From Myoxocephalus aenaeus (lineage: Eukaryota > Chordata > Actinopteri > Perciformes > Cottidae): 64,000 bases of DNA. The stretch spans positions 62,001 through 126,000 of the forward strand of contig JBAMJR010000002.1 of the NCBI GenBank assembly GCA_038501785.1, in the 5' to 3' direction. Shown in pieces: positions 47,919 to 56,728 of the stretch. The notes beneath the pieces were generated by a model that saw only the letters and a program-made list of their open reading frames with translations, was not told the DNA's origin and searched no databases. Numbering within the stretch: the first letter of the stretch is position 1; each line of letters starts with the position of its first letter. A program made the position numbers and the translations under genes.

Positions 47919-48452
47919 CTACAAAGTCTCTGAGGGCAACCGGGGCCCTTCTCTGCCTTCGCGGCCGGCCCAGTTGTGGGGTTGACACGGCGACGGGTTC
48001 TGCCGACTCAGTCTCTGGTGGAGCTCCCCCCCAGGGCCTCCGGAGGTTGCCCACTGCTGCCGTGCTGTGACGAGTGCCCCCTTGCCAGTGGAGACGCCGT
48101 CCCTCTGTACGGGGCTAGACGGTCCCGATGAAGCACCACTCTCCTCCCCTTGGGCGGAAGCTGCACCCGGTACACAACCTCCCCCACCCGCTCCAGAACT
48201 CTGCATGGGCCGGCCCATTGACTGTCCAACTTTGGGCACCGCCCCTTCTTCCGTTGCGGGTTGTACACCCACACCAGCTCGAAAGTGCTGCCCTCTTTCC
48301 CGTACATCATAATTTCGTTTCTGCCTCACCCCGGCATTCAGCTGCTGACCTCTCGAGAATTCGTGGGCAGATTCAAGGCGATCCTGTAGTCTCCTAGCGA
48401 ATTCGGGCCCTGGTGGAATATCCGGGGCTTCCGGGGGCCGACCAAAAGCCAT
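47919..48452 (-). pseudogene. Gypsy integrase C-terminal region
   Basis: One frame (47919-48452) starts MAFGRPPEAPDIPPGP and ARRLQDRLESAHEFSR. The other (48008-48310) has WVYNPQRKKGRCPKLDSQW, GPCRVLERVGEVVYRVQL and HRDRLAPYRG, which is the GPY/F module of gypsy integrases (K...W.GP..V......V.Y.V). The two frames must be joined by a shift near 48,310. Confidence 0.85.
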
Positions 48453-49779
48453 TTCGCCAGGGGTGCGGAGCCAGGGGTTCCACTAACCCGTCACTCTGAG
48501 GACGCAGAGGGGAGGTGCGCGTCTTATGCATGCCCAGGCGCTCGCACATGCTGGCAAACACTCGGGACTCGAAGTTCCTGCCCTGATCGCTGTGGATGTT
48601 CTCTGGAATCCCAAACCGACTGAACATTCCTCCCACCAGCGCCTCCACAACTGTCTCTGCCTCCTGATCCGGAATTGCGTACGCCTCTGGCCATTTGGTG
48701 AAGTAGTCAATGGCGGTGAGCACGTAGCGGTTCCCTCCGTCCGAGCGAGGCAGCGGCCCCACCACATCCACGACCACTCGTTCCATCGGTGCCCCCGCGA
48801 GGTACTGTTGTAGCGCCGCATGTGAGCGCCCTTGGGGTCCCTTTCGTGCCGTGCAGAGATCGCAGCGACGGCAGAAATCCTCCACATCCCGCCTGCACTG
48901 TCCCCAGTAGAAGCCCCGACGTAGGCGACGTAGTGTTTTGGACACGCCAAAGTGGCCTGACCCTGCAGCCCCGTGCATGGACTCTAGTACTGCGACACGC
49001 AGCCCCTTGGGGACCACCATCTGCCACTTCGCCTCCCCTGTTGCTGGCTCTTTCCATGCCCGCTGGAGTACGCCCAGACTCAGGCGTAGCGATTCAAACT
49101 GTGCCCACAGGCCTTTGAGGGATTTGGAGAAGCGGGCTACCTCTTCCCATGCCGGCCGCTGTCCGGCCTCCACCCACTGTATGGCTGCTTGTAAGTCCGT
49201 GTCATGACTCTGTTGGCGTTTCCACTCGGCTAGGTCTACCGCTTGCCGCTCCGTGACCTCCTCCAGCCGTCTTACCGCCGCACAGTCCCCCTCCTCCTCT
49301 CTCAGTTCCTGCTCTCGGGCCTCCCTTCTTTCACAATACCGGCACTCGTCTATGGCACAAGGGCGACGTGAGAGCGCATCAGCATTGGTGTGCTGTGCCC
49401 CAGCCCGATGCTCCACGACAAACTCAAACGACTGGAGCTCCTCCAGCCACCTGGCCACCTGCCCCTCCGGCTCCTTGAACGACATGAGCCACTGCAGAGC
49501 TGCGTGGTCCGTCCTCACGGTGAACGCCCTCCCGCACAGGTAGTATTTAAAGTGCCGGACCGACAGCACTACCGCCAGGAGCTCCCTGCGGGTAACGCAG
49601 TAGCGGCGCTCAGCCTTGCTGAATGACCGGCTGAAGTATGCCACCACCCGTTCCCCTTCTGGTCTTGACTGCGAGAGTACTCCCCCGACGCCCCCCCCCC
49701 CCCCCCCCCCCCGCGCTGGCGTCCGCGTCCAAGGTGAAAGGCAAGTTGGGGTCGGCGGCGGCCAGCACCGGAGCCTCAA
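48394..49779 (-). pseudogene. Gypsy RNase H and integrase core
   Basis: Open for 461 codons. RNase H: YFSRSFSKAERRYCVTRREL, LAVV, FTVRTDHAALQWL, EHRAGAQHTNADALSRR. Integrase zinc finger: GHFGVSKTLRRLRRGFYW then CRRCDLC. Catalytic core: VDVVGPLPRSDGGNRYVLTA (first D), NIHSDQGRNFES (second D) and RPQSDGLVE (E). Immediately after the E the frame turns into EPLAPHPWRNGF, where relatives continue RFNRTL. Another frame gives TPGEMAFGRPPE, so roughly 50-70 residues plus a frame are lost there. Confidence 0.9.
49691..49712. repeat. 22-base C homopolymer at the RT/RNase H junction
   Basis: The tract lies between the end of RT (FTLDADAS, frame of 50,752) and RNase H (GVGGVLSQSRPEGERV, frame of 49,779). 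On the coding strand it reads as a poly-Gly run and shifts the frame. Its length is the kind that varies by slippage and is often wrong in assemblies. Confidence 0.9.
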
Positions 49780-50752
49780 TTAGGGAGCCCCGCAGTTTGT
49801 CGAACGCTGCCTGGCACTCCTCCGTCCAGGAGAACTCCCTGTCCTTCTGGAGCAACTGGAACAGCGGCGCAGCCGTCCCTCCGAAACCCCGTACGAATCT
49901 CCGGTAGTATGAGGACAGGCCCAAGAAGCTTTTCAGCTGTTTCGGATTGGTGGGCGTTGGCCAGTCGGCGACTGCCTGCACCTTCTCCTGCAATGTGCCG
50001 ACGCCTTCGGCCCCTACCCTGTGCCCCAAGAAGGACACCTCCCTCTGGAGAAAGTGGCACTTCTCCGGGTGCAGTTTCAGGCCTGCTGACTTGATCCTGC
50101 CCAGCACCAACCGCAGCGATGCCAGTGCGCACTCGAACGAGTCGCCATGTGCCAGGATGTCGTCCAGGTAGACCAGGCACTGTTCACGGGGAACCCCTTC
50201 CAACACCTTGTCCATTAACCGGACAAATGTGGCAGGGGCATTGCACAGTCCAAAGCTCAGGACCTTAAACTGCCACAGGCCCCGCCCGGTGCAGAACGCC
50301 GTCTTTGGTCGAGACTCCGGGGCGAGCGGCACCTGATAGTAGCCGCTGCGGAGGTCCAGTGAGGAGAACCACGAGGACCCTGAGACCAGGTCCAGGGACT
50401 CGTCGATACGGGGCAGCGGGTACGAATCCTTCCGTGTTACTCCGTTCACCGGCCTGTAGTCTGCACAGAGTCTCCAGCCCCGTGTCTTCTTTGGCACCAT
50501 GACCACGGCTGCCGCCCATGGACTGTCTGAAGGCTCTATAATGCCGGCTTGGAGCATGCCTGCCACCGCTTCATCACAAGCATGTTGGCGCGCCAGTGGA
50601 AGGCTGCGGGGACGGCACTTAATAGGCCTTGCGTCCCCTGTGTCTATCACGTGCATCGCTAGGTGCATTTGTCCCACTTCTTCGTTCCTGGCAAAGATGC
50701 CCTGGAACTCCCATAGAATCTGCCACAGCTGCTCCTGCTGTCGGGGGTGCAA
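49716..50752 (-). pseudogene. Gypsy reverse transcriptase
   Basis: Nearly complete RT: KCRPRSLPLARQ, AGIIEPSDSPWAAAVVMVPK, WRLCADYRPVNGVTRKDSYP, SSLDLRSGYYQVPLAPES, KTAFCTGRGLWQFKVLSFGL, CNAPATFVRLMD, the catalytic YLDD (LVYLDDILAH), LKLHPEKCHF, SFLGHRVGAEGV, and the connection KSFLGLSSYYRRFVRGF. All RT motifs are present. An in-frame TAG at about 50,768-50,770 separates it from the protease end upstream. Confidence 0.93.
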
Positions 50753-50770
50753 CCCGTCCCGGTTCTTGTC

Positions 50771-51430
50771 CTATATTGTTTTCATTGCAGTCAGCAACTC
50801 TTTGTCCGCTTCCTGCACGGTGGAGTCAGCCGCGGATGACGTAACGCCCGATTCTGCGGAAACAGAGGGGGGGAACCGGTCTTCAGGTTCCGCCTCCGCC
50901 ACACTTGCTGACGGGGCCAGGGTAGGGACGAGGGTAGGGCTCATTCTGACATACGGCCCTCCTTGGAAGCTCGCTGTGCCCTGGCAGCCAGCGGCCTTCA
51001 ACAAGTCCAGACCTAATATGCACGGGTCTTGTACTGTTGCTACCCACACCAGGTGGCACACTGTCACCCCCCCACTGATAATGTCAACCTCGCTCTGCCC
51101 TCCATGGGAGCCAACTCTCCTGTGACCGTGCGCAGACGCACTGAGGTGGGTTCAAGTACAGTCTTATCTGGAACCATATCTGGTCTTACTAACCCGGTGT
51201 CCACCAGAGCCAGGCAGGCCACTCCCTCCACCTTAACCGTAACATAACAAGAGTCGCCCTTACCTGTACGTCCCACCGCCACAACAGGCTCCAGACCCGA
51301 GTCGACATCCGTTTCTGTGGCACGTGGAACTTGGCCCCCCCGGTTGTGCTGCTGGGCTCCCTCCTCCGCTGTAGATGCCTGTGAGTCTGGGCTTGGAGTT
51401 ATCGACGGGGTCCGCATATCCTCCTTTATA
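50771..51430 (-). pseudogene. Gypsy protease
   Basis: Frame 51064-51648 contains SCYVTVKVEGVACLALVDTG, the aspartic protease active site (VDTG), followed by LVRPDMVPD. The serine and the three or so residues usual after DTG are missing. The second half continues in another frame (50771-51067: VCHLVWVATVQDPCILGLDL), which carries the ILG.D.L element near the protease end. The frame shift is near 51,066. Confidence 0.85.
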
Positions 51431-51476
51431 CGGACCCCAAGCCGTTTCCCTGCGGCCTGCTTGACGTGGGGCACTC

Positions 51477-51575
51477 TCTGGCTAAGTGCCCCGGTTGACC
51501 GCACCCCCAGCAAAGCCTGGGACCTGGCCGTGGCCGGTTTGTTTGCTGCAGCGACACAGCCCTGATCAGCTCCGT
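51477..51575 (-). pseudogene. Gag zinc knuckle
   Basis: In a frame different from the 51064-51648 open frame, the - strand reads VTELIRAVSLQQTN, then RPGPRLCWGCGQPGHLAREC. This is a CCHC knuckle (C-x2-C-x4-H-x4-C) typical of gypsy gag. It follows the gag text interrupted at 52,817, so gag continues across the insertion. Confidence 0.85.
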
Positions 51576-51581
51576 CACCTC

Positions 51582-52816
51582 TGTAGCGTGAACGGTGGTC
51601 TTGCCAAGGGAAGAGGAGGGGAAGGGGGGGTTTGGTCAGGAAAGGCAAGACCTCGCACCTAACTCGGTGGCACTCCGTCGGTTAATTATCCTAGTGATCC
51701 TGGAGGAAATAACAATCCTCATCCGATATTGGTATAACACCTTCGGTCTTTTATCTCGCCCCGTGCTAAATCGTTAGGTTTTTGTGTTTATTTTCGAAAT
51801 AAGTTATAGGTTTTGTCGAGGGTGTTTTACAGCTTGCGCTCGAGGTCCCCTGCGGTGGGCTGTAACTCCTCTCAACCCTTATCAAGATGAGTACATATAT
51901 CGTCTATATCTTATCATCTACCTTTTTGACACCATCTCATCATTATGACAAACACTGCAAAAGTCTTCACCCAAAGATACTTACCGTAAGTTTCTTTGGT
52001 AGATTCAGTCGTCACTTCTGTATCTCACGGTGGATGGACAGGGAAAGAGGGTTTAAATTGTTTTAAAGAACCAGAATCTTTGTTTTGGTTTCAGTACCTT
52101 ACGAAATAAGGCTGAGTTTTATTTCAAGATTATCTTACATACAAAAAAAATTCAATTCAATCAAACAGTTTAAAATTTACAAATAACTAAGAGAAAGGGT
52201 TAAGTTTTTAGAGCTGGTGAATAAACACCTCTTCTCTCTTCTATCCTCCTGCACAGAATTGCGAGGCACCCCCTCTCCTGATAGTAGAAGTTTCTTCCAG
52301 ACTCTAAAGCTGGAGACCTGTCCCAACCCTTAAGAGCTGGGACAGGTCCAATCTGATTTTTCTCCTTAACTAGTAAAAGTTTACAAGTAACTAAGAGAAA
52401 GGGTTAAGTTTTTAGAGCTGGTGAATAAACACCTCTTCTCTCTTCTATCCTCCTGCACAGAATTGCGAGGCACCCCGAAAAACATACATTCTCCACCCTC
52501 TTTTATACACAAGAGTACATCAGTCATGCTGTCACCAGAGTTGGACAGAGGGGGTTTTACTACCCTATCTGGTTAGATTGCCAATGCATGCTTCTAACAA
52601 AGGAAAGAACATTTAACACATCTCATTCAAAAAGAGTATATAACATAGCAACTTATAGCGTCCTATGGATTTTATACTGTCTAATCACAAACTATAATGA
52701 AAATAAAAACCAAACATTATATATATGCTCAAATGGTTACATATAAAAATAAAATGATTATACGGTTATAATAGTTAGACTTTTTTACTTTCATATTTTT
52801 CCTCGATCACTCAACA
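51582..52816. mobile_element. LTR-like insertion inside gag
   Basis: About 1.2 kb of non-gag sequence splits gag between LTEVL (right) and TELIRAVS (left). It starts TG (tgtagcgtgaacggtgg) and ends CA (gatcactcaaca), with CCTC on both sides (51578-51581 and 52817-52820), matching a TG...CA LTR with a 4-base target duplication. It has a duplicated block inside (next entry) and no coding domain. It could be a solo LTR; the first 70 bases might still be gag, so the left edge is uncertain. Confidence 0.5.
52188..52475. repeat. Duplicated block of about 88 bp, 200-bp period
   Basis: ctaagagaaagggttaagtt through agaattgcgaggcacccc occurs at about 52,188-52,275 and again at about 52,388-52,475, nearly identical. 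Between them lie gacctgtcccaaccctta and its inverted partner gctgggacaggtc. Direct repeats of this size are common in LTR U3 regions. Confidence 0.92.
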
Positions 52817-53330
52817 CCTCGGTCAGCCAAGCTGGTCTCTCCTCCTCTGCGGGCCTCGCCATTGCAGTCCTCACCGTCTGTAGTTCTTCTCTCCGACCGT
52901 CCCCGGCCATTATACACCCCACATTCTCCCTCTCCACAGCCATCTCCAAGGCCGCCTGGAGAGACTGCGGGTGCTGCAGCTGCACTTGAACCCGCAAGTC
53001 TGCTGGATGGATGGCCCTAATGAACTGGTCTCGGGGCATATGGCTGTACGCTCTCCGTGATAGGCTCTCTACATCGTTGGCTAACGCTCGTAGAGGCTCC
53101 CCTGGTTTCCTGCAGCGATTGTTCAACTCGTTCCGCAGTAATCCAGGCTGCACACACTGTCCAAAACGTCTCTGCAGAGACCCCACCAGCGCGTGGTAGT
53201 CTCGCCTTTCTTCTGGGCTCAGCAATAGTAAACATGACAGCGCATTGTCTGTGAGGCACAGCGCCAGCTGCAGGGCTTTTGTTTCTATGGGCCCCCGGCA
53301 TGGGACAGCAGTTCGAACTGGGCTAGGAAA
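52817..53330 (-). pseudogene. Gypsy gag capsid region
   Basis: The frame ending at 53225 reads LLSPEERRDYHALVGSLQRR, FGQCVQPGLLRNELNNRC, RKPGEPLRALANDVESLSRR and HPADLRVQVQLQHPQSLQAA. In another frame upstream the text resembling LAQFELLSH and ALQLALCLTDNALS continues to about 53,330. This is the Retrotrans_gag pattern of gypsy elements (ALxLA..L.G.A......L). It ends at the insertion (LTEVLSD). Confidence 0.85.
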
Positions 53331-54435
53331 GCCTCCCAGTCTGATTTACCCAAATATCTGGGTGTTTTTATTAACGGGGCTGCAACGGTGTTCTGAACGC
53401 CGCTGCCGTCGCGCCGATTCCCCGGAGAAACGGCGGGAAACGCATGCCTGCATCTCTAGCCAACCTGACCGTAGCCTCTCTCAAGCGGTGCTATGTTGTG
53501 CTCTACTACTTCTGCCTTGCACATGTTGTTGAAGTTGGCAAGCTCAGCTAACCATTAGCAGAAGTCCGGATTTCCAATGCCCTGTCCGGCGCAGCATCAA
53601 GCCGAACGCGTATTTGTCCTCCTTTTTGCATACCTGCAAACTTGTCACCTTTCGGCGAAATTCGCCGTTTTGAAATCAAAATATGTGAACTGGCCGGCCA
53701 GCGTTTGAGATTGGAGTGAGACACAGAGAAAATCGGATGTTGTGATCTTCGCAAATAGAAGATCTTTGAGTCTTGGCCAATCAGCGTTAAGATGTCTACA
53801 GCGGCCGTTTCTTAATGCGCGTTCTTCTCTGTACTTGATGAGAAAACACACAACTGAAAGTTGACGTTCTCTGAATACCACTGTTGAGTCACAACATGTA
53901 CTTTTAGGATGTTTTCAGGCGAGAAGTTAGTTGTTTAAGCATCAAATCTGTAATCGGTTAGTCAAGATTCAGCCTTCTTAAAAAGATACGCCGACGAGTT
54001 GAGTTCCGCAGCACCGGGCCGTCAGCGCTCTGCTGCCCGCCGAGAGCAGCCTGATCCCGGCAGGACTTTTTGAAATGATCCGCTGGCTCCGATTTCCCCG
54101 TAGCGGTTAAACATGAGATCTCATTCTGTTTTGAGGGTCTAACGAGCAATCTTTATATACAGCTTTCATGCACAAACAAAAAAAGTCCAACAACTAAGAA
54201 GTAGTTTCAAAAAGACTGAAATTACCTAACTTTAACTGAGAACACACACTCACCGAATCTATGACAAACACTTTACTGTGGAACACGTCACTGTGTTGAG
54301 GAGCAGCTTTTCCACTAACTCAAAATAAATTAAACAAAAGTGGAATTCAAAAGTATTCATATATACAACATTAACTTCTCTTGTGATTACCTCATCAGTA
54401 AATACTGAAAAACATTGTGCTTTACAGACAATTAA
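53331..54435. other. Right edge of gypsy and unassigned sequence
   Basis: Gag leader similarity fades between 53,330 and 53,540, and no LTR follows. 53,541-54,435 has short - strand frames (53645-53881, 53958-54149) without recognised domains. It may be an old DNA element. Confidence 0.35.
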
Positions 54436-54510
54436 GCAGCACTCAATTCTCCTCCCAACCCCTGAGTTTTTTCCTGTCATGCAGGCAGCGCCATCAGTTG
54501 TCAATGTTAT
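54436..54510 (-). pseudogene. hAT transposase motif fragment
   Basis: The - strand frame has TTDGAACMTGKNSGVGRRIE, the TDGA.AMTG...G block that holds a catalytic aspartate of hAT (SCAND3/ZBED-like) transposases. No further transposase is readable on either side. Confidence 0.6.
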
Positions 54511-54798
54511 ATTCAGTAGGCTGTTTAATTTAATTATCCTAAAAACCCAGAGTCTCCCTCATATCAGGATGGTTTGACCCAACCTGGCACACGCTGCTGA
54601 AAACATGGAGGGACAAGTGCAAAAAAAAAGACAAGTTGAAACCAGAGCCGGCAAAATAACGACACTCCGCTGCATAAAAAAGTCCTTTCAAAATAAAACC
54701 ACAGGATGAAAAAAAAAAAAAAAGAGATTTCTTTTTTTTTTTGCATTTTTTTTTTTTTTCAGGCAACTGAAAACGCGACCCACTGAAAACGGGTCGCC
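54511..54798. repeat. A- and T-rich tracts
   Basis: Poly-A at about 54,708-54,723 and poly-T at about 54,731-54,740 and 54,747-54,759. Opposed homopolymers can form a hairpin. No gene. Confidence 0.6.
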
Positions 54799-55148
54799 AT
54801 ATAGATATCTATATAGATATCGATATATCTATATAGATATCGATATATCTATATAGATATATAGATATCTATATAGATATCTATATCTATATAGATATCG
54901 ATATCTATCTATATCTATATATAGATATCGATATCTATCTATATCTATATATAGATATAGATATCTATTTATATCTATATATAGATAGATATCTATATCT
55001 ATATATAGATAGATATCTATATCTATATATAGATATCTATATATATCTATATCTATATATAGATAGATATCTATATCTATATATAGATATCTATATATAT
55101 CTATATAGATATCTATCTAGATATCTATCTCTATATAGATATCTATAT
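54799..55148. repeat. Self-complementary (ATAGATATCTAT)n satellite, about 350 bp
   Basis: Irregular tandem copies of atagatatctat and atagatatcgatat. Each unit is itself a palindrome, so the array can fold as hairpins in either strand. It directly adjoins an L2 fragment at 55,155. Confidence 0.95.
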
Positions 55149-55154
55149 ACAAAA

Positions 55155-56215
55155 TAAATCAATATGATTGTCTGATATTAATTTACTAATACAGCTTTAG
55201 AAGACAATTTAGGAGTCCACATTTAATAATTATCCTATTGTGTTGCAATAGTGGTGTTGACGGTTATTTCTATAACTCCTTTTCTGATTATATTTTATTT
55301 AATCTAAGTGGCCGTGGGAAAGACTGTCTATAGAGTTTTGGGTGGGTAACTGCTCTAATCAAAGTGCAGATAAGGGTGCAAGACTACAACTCTCCTGCTT
55401 CCTGCTCTGAACTGTCTGCTAATCAACTAGGTTTTATTTGCAGGAATGAGATTTGCTCCATCCAAAGGGGATGAATACCGTCTCTCCTAATCAGACCAGT
55501 TTGCCAATTATCTACGAAGCCCACATTGTTTGCTGCACAACAAGCGGTGGAGCGATGACATGTACATCTCGTCATTGAATTTGGGAGAGGGCCAGAGTAA
55601 ATTACGGAGTCCGATATTGTTTTGGTATATGTACACACCTATTCCGCAGTAATTTTAGCGACTTCCGAGAGGCGAATTCGGGAGTCATTAATGCCGACTT
55701 GTATTACAATCTTACTGTATTTACATTTATCCTTAGCCAGCAGTTCTAAATCGGATTCAAAGCCGCCCACTCTGGCCCTTGAAATGCATGGTCTCTGGCT
55801 TCGCTATCTTCACGTTTCTGACTATGGAGCTGCCGATAACCAGAGTTGGTTTCTCAGCAGGTGTGTGTCTGTGTGAGTGGGGGAGAACCGGTTAGAAACG
55901 TGAAGAGGTGGTGCACCGTAGGCACCACCTGCTTCCATCGTTCATTTACCCAGCATCCCAGCTGCTTGGGGGCTATTGAGGCTACGGCTAGTTGGTCCAC
56001 ACCAACTATGGGGGTTGGGCTGGCTTATGTAGCTAACGTCTGAGCTTTGATGGTGCGGAGCGTGCATCCAACCCACTGAGACCTGCCTCCAGCCTAGCAA
56101 ATAAACTACACTTATTACATGTACCGTTATCATTAAAGGAGGCAGGGGAATAGCTAAACAGGTGACACACTGAGCAGGAGAGGTAGAGAAGGAAGCCATC
56201 GCTAGCTGCTAAAGT
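55155..56215 (-). mobile_element. L2-type LINE 5' fragment, copy C
   Basis: On the - strand: ORF1 start region (NDNGTCNKCSLFARLEAGLS, coiled-coil type, about 56,130), PPLHVSNRFSP, then an SGNH-esterase-like domain. The fragment continues past the ORF1 end into the first codons of ORF2 (attaaatgtggactcctaaa, tgtattagtaaattaatatc), which match copy A near 27,775. It ends at 55,155, so it is a 3'-truncated piece. It supplies the ORF1 that copy A does not show. Confidence 0.85.
55423..55860 (-). pseudogene. L2 ORF1 with SGNH esterase domain
   Basis: Readable blocks, with stops and shifts between them: TLVIGSSIVRNVKIAKPE (GDS-like nucleophile block, here GSS), LLAKDKCKYSKIVIQV-like text, VIYSGPLPN (block with G), and GFVDNWQT plus GLIRRDGIHPLW (D..H catalytic block). 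Esterase-type ORF1 proteins are known for CR1/L2 LINEs. The frame at 55423-55638 keeps the last half. Confidence 0.8.
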
Positions 56216-56551
56216 ATAGTAGCTAACAATAGCAGCACTAACAATGTAAAAATAAGACTGTTGGCTTCAAAAATCCATACCCCCTGGGGACAAAAAGGGA
56301 GCTCTCTGCTCCAACACATCAGCATCGTATCCCAAACTCCACAGTAGGCTTGTTCGAAAGAGCTGCGCCTCGCCTGGAATCCAGACGAGAGCAGGCGACC
56401 GCAGCAGGAGGCGTTGACAAAAATCAGCTGCCTTCAAAGAACACACAGGAAGTCACTGTTCAGAAAGCCACAGAAACAGATGTTAGTTCCGATCTGAAGG
56501 CTACTTCAGAAGGTGATCTAGTTTAGATCGGAACTAGTTTAGTGCACAGAC
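56216..56551. other. No gene seen
   Basis: Short unassigned stretch. It contains inverted copies of agttccgatct (near 56,487 and 56,524). Ends just before the (ATT)n tail of L2 copy D. Confidence 0.4.
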
Positions 56552-56728
56552 CTCATTTTAATAATAATAATAATACATTTTATTTTGAGGCGCCTTTCAA
56601 GGCACCCAAGGTCACCTTACACAAATAATACAGGGTGGGTAAAAGATAAAAGCATGAATGATAAAAACAACAGTAAAACAAAACATCAATATAAGAACAT
56701 AGGAACAAGTGAAGTGCACAGGGACCAG

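Larger units (their letters stand above)
47384..53540 (-). mobile_element. Ty3/gypsy retrotransposon, broken
   Basis: Reading on the - strand: gag (about 53,330-52,817), an LTR-like insertion (52,816-51,582), zinc knuckle (about 51,530), protease (51,430-50,990), reverse transcriptase (50,752-49,716), RNase H and integrase (49,690-48,000), polypurine tract (47,719-47,701) and 3' LTR (47,700-47,384). The order PR-RT-RH-IN is that of Ty3/gypsy. No 5' LTR is found to the right, so it is truncated there. It inserted into piggyBac-like copy 2, making it younger than that copy. It is inactive: frameshifts, an in-frame stop, an integrase deletion and a missing LTR. Confidence 0.9.
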
